This document shows positions 1 through 12,600 of a stretch of DNA of 64,000 bases, one piece after another; positions within the stretch are counted from its first letter, which is position 1; every line of letters begins with the position of its first letter. The DNA comes from Apostichopus japonicus (lineage: Eukaryota > Echinodermata > Holothuroidea > Aspidochirotida > Stichopodidae). The notes beneath the pieces were generated by a model that did no database searches, was not told where the DNA came from, and saw only the letters and a list, made by a program, of their open reading frames with translations. The position numbers were made by a program, and so were the translations under genes. Location of the stretch: the NCBI RefSeq assembly GCF_037975245.1, contig NC_092583.1:13421764-13485763 (forward strand), read 5' to 3'.

Positions 1-511
1 TGAAGCTGTTATGTAGGTGCTACTCTAATTCAGTTTCATAAATACCAACACACAGGGGGGGTGGGGACAATTGTATCTCGAGATATAACGATTTAATGTT
101 CCTTCACACACAAGACTGAAGACGTGGACAAGTCCGTTAATAGTTTGTCTAATATCATTTAATATCGAGGCTCATACATTTTCATGTTCAATGTCTTTTT
201 ATTACTATTATTTTTTTAATAGGGTCGGAATTATTTTGCAATTCACACACCCCCACCCACTCCCTGTCTTGAATTATTCAATTTTTCTGTTAGTATGTAT
301 GAAAATGAGAGTAGATGATGCCACGATTGTCAGGCCTGGGTGTGCCAGTTGGAATTTATATTACTTTTGTAACTTTATTGGTTGCAGTCTGGTCAAGTGC
401 TATTTTACAGAGTATATAAAACACCCGCAAGTGGGCATCTTATATTGACTACAAAACTTGGATCAAAAGGCATTTACTTCCAAACCTATTCTTTTTCTTC
501 TCTTCCATTAG
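1..511 (+). other. Intron of gene 1 (3' part of an intron that starts upstream)
   Basis: No convincing exon, RNA or repeat was seen. It holds a poly-G run near 54-63 and a polypyrimidine tract before the acceptor at 511. Confidence 0.6.
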
Positions 512-634
512 GCCAGGGACCTAGACTTCTTTATGCATCTGGCAGAGAGATAAGGTTCATCAACTATGACACCAACAGGGAAGGAACTGTCGTACACGGT
601 GAAGGACGAGTAGCTTCACTAGACACTCATAAAG
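512..634 (+). CDS. Gene 1 exon a: start of last YWTD propeller
   Basis: Acceptor ccattag at 505-511, donor gtagtt at 635; the exon opens with two bases of a split codon and ends in phase 1. It encodes PRLLYASGREIRFINYD, the classic first strand of an LRP propeller. The upstream exon, probably an EGF domain, is outside the window. Confidence 0.88.
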
Positions 635-3600
635 GTAGTTTTCAAATTGTTTCGACTGGCATCTGTATTGTATTTATCTTTTAATATTCAAAGAGTTTAG
701 ATGTTATGGGGAAAGGTTGTGATATGAAGTAATAACATAAAAGTCAAATGAGTAAAACATGAAACTGAAATTATAAAAGTCACAGCAGCAATCACATGAA
801 ATTGAATAAAAGTCACATAAAGAAGGACATGAAATTCACGTTAATAATAATAACATGAAATAAAGAAATAAAAGTCATGCTAGTGTTATGAAATGAAGAA
901 ATAAACCTTGTGCTAGTAATAATGTGAAACGAAACAGTAAACTCACAGAAGCAATGACATGAAATTGACAAAAGTCACATAAAATTAAAAGTCACATTAG
1001 TATTATGAAATGATGTAATTTTAGTAATAATGTTAAATGAAGAAATGAAAATCACAGAAGTAATGACATGAAATGATTAAAGTCACATCATTCAGCACAT
1101 TAAACAAAAGTCACATTAACAAATGACATGAAAGAAGGGAAGAAATAAGTAAAATTCAAGTTAGAAGTAACATCAAATAACAAAACAGACATAAATGTTG
1201 AGAATAGCATCAACATAACATTCGTTCAATTTTAAGATGCACAAAATAAATCTGTAACTATATAATTGAGGTCTTATCATAAGTGATTCTCGTTTACACC
1301 CTTGAATGTTCACATTGGAGTTATTGCGAAGTAACACATCACAAGATTGTACACACTGCTGTAAAATATTTATATAAAGTGTAGTATAAATAATAAGGAA
1401 GTTCGTAAATTATTAGTTTATGTCTGCATGGAAACAAAATGTTTATCCATTCTGACTAGCAGTTGAAGCCATTTATTTGCTGAAAATTTTCATGAATCTA
1501 TTCATAGCAGAATTAAGAGATTGTCTCTGTTAGATTAGAGGACACCAGTATGGGCCATATATTTTAGCATGTTAAAAATCACCAGTTCCAAAACTTAATT
1601 TTTTAAGCTTCTGAATCTCCCAAGTTATTTGTCGACATTTGAGGGAATTTCTCAAAAATACAACTAAAATGGCACAATGGCAAAAAACATTTTGAAGGTG
1701 GCAGTCTTGTAGAATTAATAAACATATTTTGACTTTCTACAAATTGTTTTTTTTTGGAGGAGTAAATTGGATTTACTGTCATAATTATTCAATGTCAATG
1801 TTATTCTCCCCAGACACTGTTATCTGGACAGATTCATCACTTAAAGTTATTAAGAGAGCAAAGCTGCCTTTCTCAGATGATGATGTTGCAGTTGCTGAAA
1901 CAATAGTTCAAGAGGGAATCAACCTTCCATCTGGAATCAGTGTGGATTTTATGGGAGGGTGAGTTTACTTTTACCTCCCTCCTGCAGATTCTTGACTACA
2001 CTCCCCACCCTGCCTCCTCCACTTCCCCATTCAATTCACCTCGCTGTACTTCCTAGCTCCCTGGGAGGTCAGAGAGTACACTATATACAGTTGTTAACCT
2101 TGAAAAGTGGGATCTTAGCTTTTTATCCAGATACGATCATTTTTGTTCTTTCTTTACCTGTTTCTTATACCTGAGGGCAGTTTGACATTGTAATTGTCAA
2201 TACACAGTACTGGAAAAACTGTTCAAAGGTGCATTGTAATTGCGATAACAAAACATCCTGTGTTTGTTAGGTAACAATTAAGTCAAAAGGAAGAAAGAGG
2301 GGGCTGCAGCCAGGCTGCATGGGACATATTTAAGGGATATATTTAATATATTGTGCTCCATTATTTCACACAATAGAGACTGAAGATCTGCAGTGATAAT
2401 TTCTAGTGTTTCAGTTTTGATGCAGCCTTGCTGCAGGAAATATTGCAGCTGCTGCAGCTTTTCTTTCTGACTCGATACCCTGAATGGACTAATGTATATG
2501 CTATTTTAGGGAAGAGAAAAGTCTTTTACTATTATAAAGAGAGGAATGCTTAGATTTTCAGTTCAGGATAAAAGTCAAGCAGATAATCAAGGTTCAGTAA
2601 ATTTAACAGAACATAAATACAAATTAATTATCAACCTTTCCTCTCTATACTCCACAGAACATGTCTCAATATTTGTCACTAGTAAAGTCAAAAGCAAAGA
2701 TAAAGTGAAGTTGGTTACTATCATGTTGTGAAAGAATGGGTGCCACTTCAAGGGTGCCTTGATCTGGCAAACCTTTGATTTGAAGGGTGAAATAATTAAG
2801 CTAGTAGTCACTTGCAGGCTGTGGGTATCACTGTCACATTAGTTAACACAGTCTGTTGCATAATTTGTTGAAAGGAGTATGTAAATAGCACATTAGTGTT
2901 GTGGAGTGTTAGCTCAGTGGTTAACGCCGGTGCCTTTCAATCATAAGGTCCCCGGTTCGAGTCACTCCCAGATTAATGTATGTCGTCCAGTTACAGAGTT
3001 GTTGACAATGAACAATCCATAATTATGGATGTTAAATATGAATGTAAGAGACTGACTTCGGTCAGCTTGCGGCTTGCAGGAGGATCTAATATACATACAT
3101 TAGTCAGTGCTGAACTTGATCTTTATGCTTCTTGGGATAATCTGTATTCTGTGTTTATCTCCTTCACTAGCTTTGGTTGGAGGAAGCTTAAAATGTCAGC
3201 AACCCTGCAAGGTGGTATAATACACAAAAAAACTTAAGGTCACCAGTACCCTCTGACAATTGATATTAAAAATATGGAACTCTACAGAGATGTTTGCATG
3301 ATGGTTCTTTGTTCTTTGTCCTTTTCTTTTTTTATTTTCTTCTCTTCTTTGTACCAGAAACATCTATTGGGTAGACCAAGGTGTGCCCTTTTCTGTTTCA
3401 CGAACACGTCGTCAAACAGTTATTGACACCATGGTAACAAGAGAGGTCTCTCGCATCTCTGTGGCTAAACTAGATGGGAGTAGTCCAAGGACTCTGGTCC
3501 AAGGACTATCTGGTGGTGAAACTGAAATTGTTGTTAATCCTAGGAGAGGGTAAGTTCTATGGAATATTCTGGTAGCAGTTCAGCAGGCAATGTTGAAAAA

Positions 3601-6600
3601 TTTATTGAAGAGGAAAATGTTCCACACTGTTTATAGTTGCCTACATAACTTATTGTTCCTAACTTTAGGTATGATTTACTACAAAATATTTGTAACATGT
3701 TTTGACTGTGTATGAGCACTTTAGGAGACGACACATATCAAGTGGTCTGTGATTGTCATCGGGGGAGATATTCCAACAGAAAAACCCTTTTAGTAGGAAA
3801 AGCCACGAATACAATGCACATACTCTATCACTAATGACAGTTTTCAATTAAAAGAATTGCTTCCCCTAACCCCCCCCCCACCCTTCATTTACAAAATTAA
3901 AATAGATACAAGTCTTCAGTGTATTATCGGAACAGAAAGAAAATTGCAAAGAAGCACAATTACATGAAGTCAAACAGTTAGAGCTGACTCGTTTGCTAGA
4001 AGAACAGCTAGCACTTTTGTGATTGATACTTTGCGATAACTTGATCATAAAAGTTTATTACTAAATTTGGTTTCAGGTACATGTACTGGACGAATAAAGG
4101 TGAAAACGCCTCGATCGAATGGGCCTTTATGAATGGAGAGAATCGAGAGGTACTAGTCATGGACATGTTACAGGAACCAGCAGGTCTAACAATTGATTTT
4201 GCCAAAGATGATACCATCTACTTCTGTGATAGTCATGCAAACAGGATTGAATCCATGAATTGGAATGGTACAGGTCGTCGACTGATAAGACAGTCCGAAG
4301 GTAAAGCAGGAATTCTTGATTCTTGGGAGGAGAGGGCGGTGGTGCTGGCACCAGTATTTCAAGGAGGGGTATAGTATTTGTGTTACAGTAACTTTAAAGT
4401 AAGTTTTTGTACACATTATGCCAATTAGCTCTGCACACAATCACAACATAATTGTAAATACATGCAGATTTGAAGTTAATATTGCGACTCTTGGTTCTAA
4501 AGTACAACCCCTTTTATTCACTGGCATTGAGAACCTTGGTTCTATGACCAATCCCAATGTGGAGGTCTTTCCCCAATATTATTACTAGTACATCAAAGTT
4601 TGAAGAAGAAAAATCCAAAATTAGAAGTATTATGAGGTACTGTACTTGAAACTAATAGTTGATCATTTGAAATTTAAGCTTAAATGAGAATATTTCTCCT
4701 TTACAGATTTACAAAACCCAATCCATTGCGAAGTTTTTGAATCGTTCCTGTACATTACTACCCGTGGACCACTAAGTTCTCTACTTAAATTGGACAAACG
4801 TGGCTACACAGAACCAGAAATTGAAATTCGAAACGTCAATGCACCAACAGGACTAAAGATGAACCATCCAATACGATATGATACGCAGGGTGGTATGTCT
4901 TCAATTTCAATAACAGTATGGGTGCTTTTACGCTAGATCCGGATCAGATCTCCACGTCAGGATTTGATCCTTAAGTCTAGATCACGGCTGCAGTGTATAT
5001 GCAGTGTGGATCCTGATTTGATCCTTAAGTATACGTACTACACAATCCGCGGCTGCGCATGACACATTTCCAATCCGATTTTTTCCAACATTCGGTGAAA
5101 AGCAGTGGAGGATCAGAGTACGACTGAAGTGTGAATGTGTCCAGATCACTGATAAGTTTACCCCATGGAGAGATGATCGTCTGATAGCATCAGGGGATCT
5201 GATCCGGTCCTAGTGTAAAAGCACCCTAGTTGTGTAGCTGTTTAGTTATTTATTAAAAGAAAAAACATAGGATGGAACATGTCCTGAATTTGATTTCAAC
5301 AACATAGTTTACGTTCAGCTCTCCAACATGAGATATGTCACAATATGTCCTAGATCTAACTCAATATTTGAAATGTTGCCTTGACGGAGCTGGTATAGGA
5401 TATGGCCAACTCGATCTCGTAGTGGCCAAAATTGTGGGCTTTGAAAAGAAAGGCAGAACTTGTGGAGCAGCTAATTGATCTTGCTTCATGTATGTTGTGG
5501 AGATGTATGTTTTTGTGCTGAGTGTGTTACTATTTTAACCCCTTAAATTGTCAGAAACATTGCAATCTTTGCTTTGTTTAACCGCATGATATTGGATTAT
5601 TGAGAAGCATAGATATTAAAGGATGAGTTTAGGCACAACCTTAAAGGCATTGAAGACCAGCCCCAAACCGCATGTGGCCAGCTGAAAAAGTTAACTTTCT
5701 GTTGCTTGCAAGTGACGTTTTGTTTGTGTCGCTACAAAATGAAGACAGTAATGAAATGTGGTACCTTGTTATCTTTAGCTGAACCTGAGATGTCCATCCC
5801 TGTATCATTTATTCACTGTGCTGTTGGTATTGACCGCAGCTGTATGTACTGACTGTACACTAGTGTCTAACTATCGACGGTAGCAAGCTGTGTGTATTTT
5901 CTGGGATCGATGGTGATGTCTAACACTTCTGTTACACCTCATTCCAAACTAGGTCAGATTACCGGCATTAGACATTTAGTTTTGCGCGAGTCTTCACACC
6001 CTTTAAGTTTGATTTGCTGTAGATCATCAAAATCCATCTTCTATCACTCCAGGTTCTATTTCTATACCATATTTTTGAGGAAATAATTTTTGAGGAAATG
6101 ACACTTAAATTAGTTGAGGTTCATCAGTTAAAGTGACTGGATGTTATAGTCTAATACACAGATCATTCGGTAAACATTTCTCAAATGCAAGCCAAAACTT
6201 TAAGTTTGATTTGCTGTAGATCATCAAAATCCATCTTCTATCACTCCAGGTTCTATTTCTAAACCATATTTTTGAGGAAATGACCCTTAAATTAGTTGAG
6301 GTTCATCAGTTAAAGTGACTGGATGTTATAGTCTAATACACAGGTCATTCGGTAAACATTTCTCAAATGCAAGCCAAAACTCAATAGGAAAGTGTAAGAC
6401 TTTTTGTGACACAATTTGCCAAGGATAAAAAGTGCTGAATGTTATCCAAGGATGCTCTGTTGTTCAAATGAATTTATAAAAACATGTTTCGGTTGAGTAA
6501 TCAGTATTTATAAGACAGTGGATTATCATAAACATTTAGACAGCCTGCACTAAGGAGCTGATGTCATCATCAATCTAGCCATTAAAGGAGCTTTCCAGAG

Positions 6601-9600
6601 ATTAAAGAATGCTTTTAAGGAGAAAACCTTGAAACCAGAATAGCTATTAAGACGTTCCTGATACTCAGATAATTCTTTTTGCTTGGATGATAAGATATTA
6701 AGATTAAAACTTTTGCCTTACATCAGCCTTTATTTATACTGATGTAGTTTTCTTACTTCTTTTTATTAAAATTCTAAATGAACAATTTTTATTTTTTATA
6801 TGAGGATTCTAACATTGTGGAATGTGTAGGGAAGTTGTTAAATTGTTCACTTTGTGAATACATTAAGTTGATGTTACTAATATTAACAAGATGAGAAATG
6901 CAATTCCAAATGTTTAAATATTTCCAAGTTGATAGCCACTACCGGGGCCTTTATAATTGCTAGTATACACTACACTGGCAACTTACACACTTTTTCCCAA
7001 GGTCATGCATGGTCATGCATTTTCTTCCGGGGAGTTAACATTCTCCATGTTCAGCATTGGTATTTGTTGTTATTTCTTCAGCCACAAATATGAAACACAG
7101 GTTGATATGTGCTAGATTTGACTTTAGGGCTATAGTTAGTTTCCAGCTTTCCTTCACTACAATATACCATCAATAGGGATATATCTTTGATCCTACAGTG
7201 ATATTACAGTTTTGTAACTGTTTAAAACTTCAATAGCTTACCTCTCTTCTCAAATTTATCAAAGGAATATCAGAATCACATGGTTAAGGTTGTTTCGATG
7301 ATTGATGAGGGGAGGTTTGGGGGGGAGGAGAAATACTACCAATAGGTCTCTCCTGACCCCCCCCCCCCCCCCCAGTATTGCTCCTCTTATGTGGAATTTG
7401 ATGAGATAACAGAGCTATTGCTTTGCTCCACTTTTCTTCCATTTCTCAGCGAGCAATCCATGTGAGGGAGCACCCTGCACAAGCCTGTGCCTTGTGTCAC
7501 CATCGAATCCTGTCAACGGTGGCTTGACATATTTTTGCGCGTGTGAAGATGGGGACTACTTCTTGGATACAGAGCGAACTATCTGTAATAAAAGTAAGAT
7601 CATGTGGACCTCTCATTTCTCCAAGCAAAGAATAAAGAAAAGGAAGAAATTCTAAGGAAAATATAATTTTATAATTTCATGACAAGTAGCTTAATTGTGC
7701 AGTACTTTGAATATGTGTATGCAACTTGCAGTGTAATGATTTTCTCTTTATGATCTCATTTATTTCCGATCATCTCAGCTGCTGATGTTCCCACTCTATC
7801 TCCCACCCCACCACTGACACCATATGATTGCAAATGTACTTTGGATGGAGTGTGTGATGTGACAACAAGGAAATGCAGGTAACAGCAATGGGATATTTTC
7901 ATCTCCATTTCTCATTCGCCTTTCCACAATCCATTGAATTGTTCATTCTAAAATCTCAACGACAAAAATTCTTAATTTTTGGAGCAATGTCAATACTAAA
8001 TTTACCTGGCAATACATATCCTTAATAGATGTGACATGTATCCTAACATACTAACCAAAAAGTTGTCCATTCGCCCTTTTCCCTTGTCAAGGGTTTGCTA
8101 GACGATACAATGGTGTCAATGCAAAGACTGAAATATGCTTAAAAAAAATACTGAAAAATGCTAAAGTTTGAGCCACTGATACAATAAAAGACATGCGGGG
8201 TACAGTTCTCCCGAACTGACATAAGGACGGTAGAGGTTTTTTTGATGGGCTCCTTAATATGTTGTTAGAGTTTTCAGTCTCTATATATGCACCACCTTTT
8301 TTTCAATGGTCCTCAATTTTCATAGTAAAATATTTACTCGCCACTTAAGTAAGTGTAAGAGAAACATGTTGCACAAATGTGTACCGGAAAAATAAACTGC
8401 AGTTGTTAATAATTGTAAACACGAAGACAAGCAGTTGCAACTATGACTGTCTCATTTTGAAGAAGACAAATTTGTGAAGAAATGGTCATTTTATGGTAAT
8501 AATATTTGACAGTAAACATTTTTGTCCACAATCCCTATTACTTTGTTAAACGGTGTGTTCCATTATTTACATAGATGCTTCCAGGGATTCACTGGAGAGT
8601 TCTGTGAATCAGTCCTAGGTAAGTTATTACATTTGTTTCTTGGAGTTAGTTTTTACATAATTATACAAATCTAGACTTGTCTTGATCAGATCATCTACTT
8701 TGAAGTTAGTTTTGGGTTTAGCATGAAAAGTGATGTGGTGATACATTCGTGATGTTACTGTAGACTAACAGAAGTTGAAGAGCGCTTCAAGAAATTTCAT
8801 TCATATTACCTACTGCTTCTGTGCAGGCTATTCTTTTCATAACAATTAAAGAGGAATAGAGAGCAGTTGGAGAAGGACAGCGAAGTTGAGGTGGGGGACT
8901 CTGGTTGGATGATAATCCACAGTAGCAGTATCAAAGAAAAGATCAACATTGCCATCAATTTACGATCTTAAATTTGTTTTTCCTTAGTTCCAACCTGTAG
9001 TGGTAATGGCATTCGGGACTCAGACACCAAGAAATGCTTGTAAGTATAGTGATAAATATAACTACATTGGGCAACTATTTAGCCTATTAAAGTTTACAAT
9101 GCGAGTATTTCTGATTGGTATCTGCCTCAGTGCACCAAAGCAGTTTTGCCATATATATTGTCACAATGTAAACTTAGTCACAATTTTAGTTAAGGCTGTA
9201 TGTTCATGTGACTGGCATGAAAGTATGAAGGATAACAATCAGATAGTTGATTTCTCATTTGGATTATAAAGAAACCTTACCAATGTATGTCCATGGTATT
9301 TGATTTCAACCAGTTTAGCATACCTATACTGTACTTGATTGCAAGTAAAGTAACTTATGGGGTACTTGTATTCAGGTGGTGTAACTTGAATGGAAGGCTA
9401 CTTCACTTAAGTGACAGCATTGTAGTATACATGTATATTACCTGATTGGGGACAGTTTAACAATTGATTTCAGGTAATGTACTTTTCTATATATCCTGTT
9501 GAGAGTAATCTCCATGAATTTATTTGGTTTTGTAAAAACAAATTGTGCTTAAGTATCTTACCAGTGAGTAAGAAGCGTTTGTGGTGATGTTTGAACGGGA

Positions 9601-12600
9601 TATGTGGTCAAAGTCTGGAGTAGCCCCGCTAAGTTTGTGTTGATGTTTGTACGGAATGTGTGGTCAAAGTCTGGAGTAGCCCGCTAAGTTTGTGTTGATG
9701 CTTGCACGGAATGTGTGGTCAAAGTCTGGAGTAGCACAGCTAAGTTTTGTTGATGTTTGTACGGAATGTGTGGTCAAAGTCTGGAGTAGCACAGCTAAGT
9801 TTTGTTGATGTTTGTACGGAATGTGTGGTCAAAGTCTGGAGTAGCACAGCTAAGTTTTGTTGATGTTTGTACGGAATGTGTGGTCAAAGTCTGGAGTAGC
9901 ACAGCTAAGTTTTGTTGATGTTTGTACGGAATGTGTGGTCAAAGTCTGGAGTAGCCCCGCTAAGTTTGTGTTGATGTTTGTACGGAATGTGTGGTCAAAG
10001 TCTGGAGTAGCCCTGCTAAGTTTGTGTTGATGCTTGCATGGAATGTGTGGTCAAAGTCTGGAGTAGCACAGCTAAGTTTTGTTGATGTTTGTACGGAATG
10101 TGTGGTCAAAGTCTGGAGTAGCCCCGCTAAGTTTGTGTTGATGCTTGCACGGAATGTGTGGTCAAAGTATGGATTAGAACCTACATTTTTTGACATCATT
10201 GTTACATTATGACATAAAGAAAAGATCCATAAAAGGAGTTGCAGAGGAGTATATAGGAATTTTCAATGTTCAGTTAATTTAGGCAGGTTTTTACCCAAGT
10301 TTTGAATTTTGGTGTAGTTAGTAGAGAGTTGTTAATATTCTATTGAAGAAAAGTCAGCCAAGATAAAACCTAGGTACCAAAAGAAAACCTCTCAACCACT
10401 TTTAAACCCCTTACATTGAGACTATAACCATATGATCATGACACTGTTAATATGTGTTGTCTAATGAAGTATCAAGAGATTCTTCAAAAGGGAATATATA
10501 GTGCATGTGATCTTCTTTATTAATTATACTCTGGGTTGCATCGGATAATGCATGGGTGTGATCCCAGGTTACATGGTTTGCAAGATACTGTGGCTCTGAC
10601 TGGTGCTCCCATTATAGAAATGGCTCTATGAGGAACCTCACCAACTAAGCACTGTATAGCTCAGTTGGTAGAGAACGGGTTTGTAATCTAGAGGTCACTG
10701 TTTCAAATCTGGTGCAATCCATAAACTTCTTTGCTCTTTTAATGTTTATAATTTCAGTTAGTTTCCGTTGTTCATTTACCTCTATGATAATAATAAGATT
10801 GTCAGAGAGTTTTTTTATTAGTTTATCTTTAAAAGTGTGTCACTAGTTTCAGTGAGAAATTACTTGGGAGTTGTATTAACAGAACAGCTGTGACAGAGAA
10901 CTGAAAAGAAGATGATGAAAAGTAAATTGATAGTGATTTGTTTATTTTCAGGTGCATTGATGGATTCTCTGGTGATAATTGTGAGATGGAAACAATGGGT
11001 CCTGAACCAAGGATTAACACACCAAGTAATAGCATGAGTGAGTTGTCATCCCCTTCCTTTTGTTACTAAATTAAAGTGATTCTCAGCTAACTTTAGAGCT
11101 GCAAGTGTTCATTTGCCTTCTGAGGTAAAATAAAATCATCTCTTTTAATGATCCTTCCAACCGGAGCCTTATTAGTTGAAATGAAGTCTGACAGATGTCA
11201 TACTTCAAATGCGAATATTAATGCCGTGCGTATAGTCAAGAATGTGATTATTTTTTTTAGTTGAAGCCAAATTATTCTTTTGTTTCCATAGCAACATTTA
11301 TGGCAATTCCAGTGGTCTTTGGTTTGAATTCCACTCTAGCCAAGAACCCAATTGTTCACTCTCTGCAACTGTGTTCTTTGCTATTTACAGATAAACTGTT
11401 CTACCATTTTTACATCAGTAGTGTGAATCACTGGTTTGACTTCAAACTATTGAATTGTGGGTCATCAGTGTTGGCCCCAAATTTTAGCATGCTAAAGCTT
11501 TATAGAAGTTTTCAAAAGTACTTTGGTAGAAGCTCTGATCCTCAAATTTATTCCCATTGGTTGGGGAGTATTTTAATATCTCAGTATGAATATAAACTAC
11601 TTTTACAGTGCAAGTAAAAATGCTTATTAAAATTTGAGGATGACTGACTATTTTGGGGCTTTCAAGCAAATAATTGGTAGGGTGAGGGGGGGGGGATCAT
11701 TTCATTTTTGCAACAACCATATATTATTCCGCAGGCCAAACTAAATCGTCCCCATTTTCTACAGTTATTTTGGACGTTCAAAGATATCAACGTTTTTACG
11801 TTAACTAAGAAAAGCACCAAGGTAGTAATCATCACTATTTGTGACCATTTTGCAATCGTGATATAATCGTTTTCAACACAAACTTGATTGATGGCAAAGG
11901 CTGTGATCATGTTCATTACTAACGTTCATTAGTACTTTGGTTAGTACAGTACACTAGTACTCATGTAGTGTAACATCATTTAGAACGTACCGCTAGGCCT
12001 AAGTCAGAACCCTATTCTGCTAGCCGTAGTATCATGCTGGGTCTCACTTTAAAACCAAAGAAATATATTAATCCTATCTTAAGCTGATTTTTCATGTAAT
12101 AAAATAAATGATAACAATTTTAACTTAATACAGACCATATATGTTGTCATTTTGAATTAACAATTACATTTAAATGTTTATAACTATCCTTCATGAATAT
12201 TCACCATCGTATTTGTTTACATTTTCAGATGGCCTGATTGCGATTGTGATATGCGTGGCAGTGATTATAATAGTCATCGTCATTATCGTTGCCGTTATAC
12301 TAGTGAGGAGATCTCAAAAGTAAGAAAATAAAATGATACTTTATATGCAATTGTTTACATCGCTTTGTACTTCTAAAGACTATAATTTACTTACGTTGAC
12401 ACCTCCAAAGTTTTGTGGATTTGAAACTGATTAATGTTCTAGAAACGATGAAAACCACAAGCTTCAAGGGGGAGGGTTGCCCTACTGTTACTTCCTCTCT
12501 TCAACACACTTCTACAACCGTATAGGCTGTTGCAAGAAATATATAACATAAGTACATTAAATGGTGTATCATCTTTGCCTAGTGTCATTGAAATCCATGA

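Noticed and set aside
725-1180. CRISPR-like array
   Set aside because: The repeats are degenerate, unequally spaced and without unique spacers; this is a eukaryotic intron satellite.
2903-2968. Functional tRNA gene
   Set aside because: The T stem is half missing and the anticodon loop is wrong in size; a SINE or pseudogene fits better.
9960-10212. Open frames on both strands with repeated motif
   Set aside because: They follow the 55-bp minisatellite; neither strand has a start context, domain or splice support.
10649-10716. Functional tRNA-Thr gene
   Set aside because: Cloverleaf stems in the D and anticodon arms contain several mismatches.
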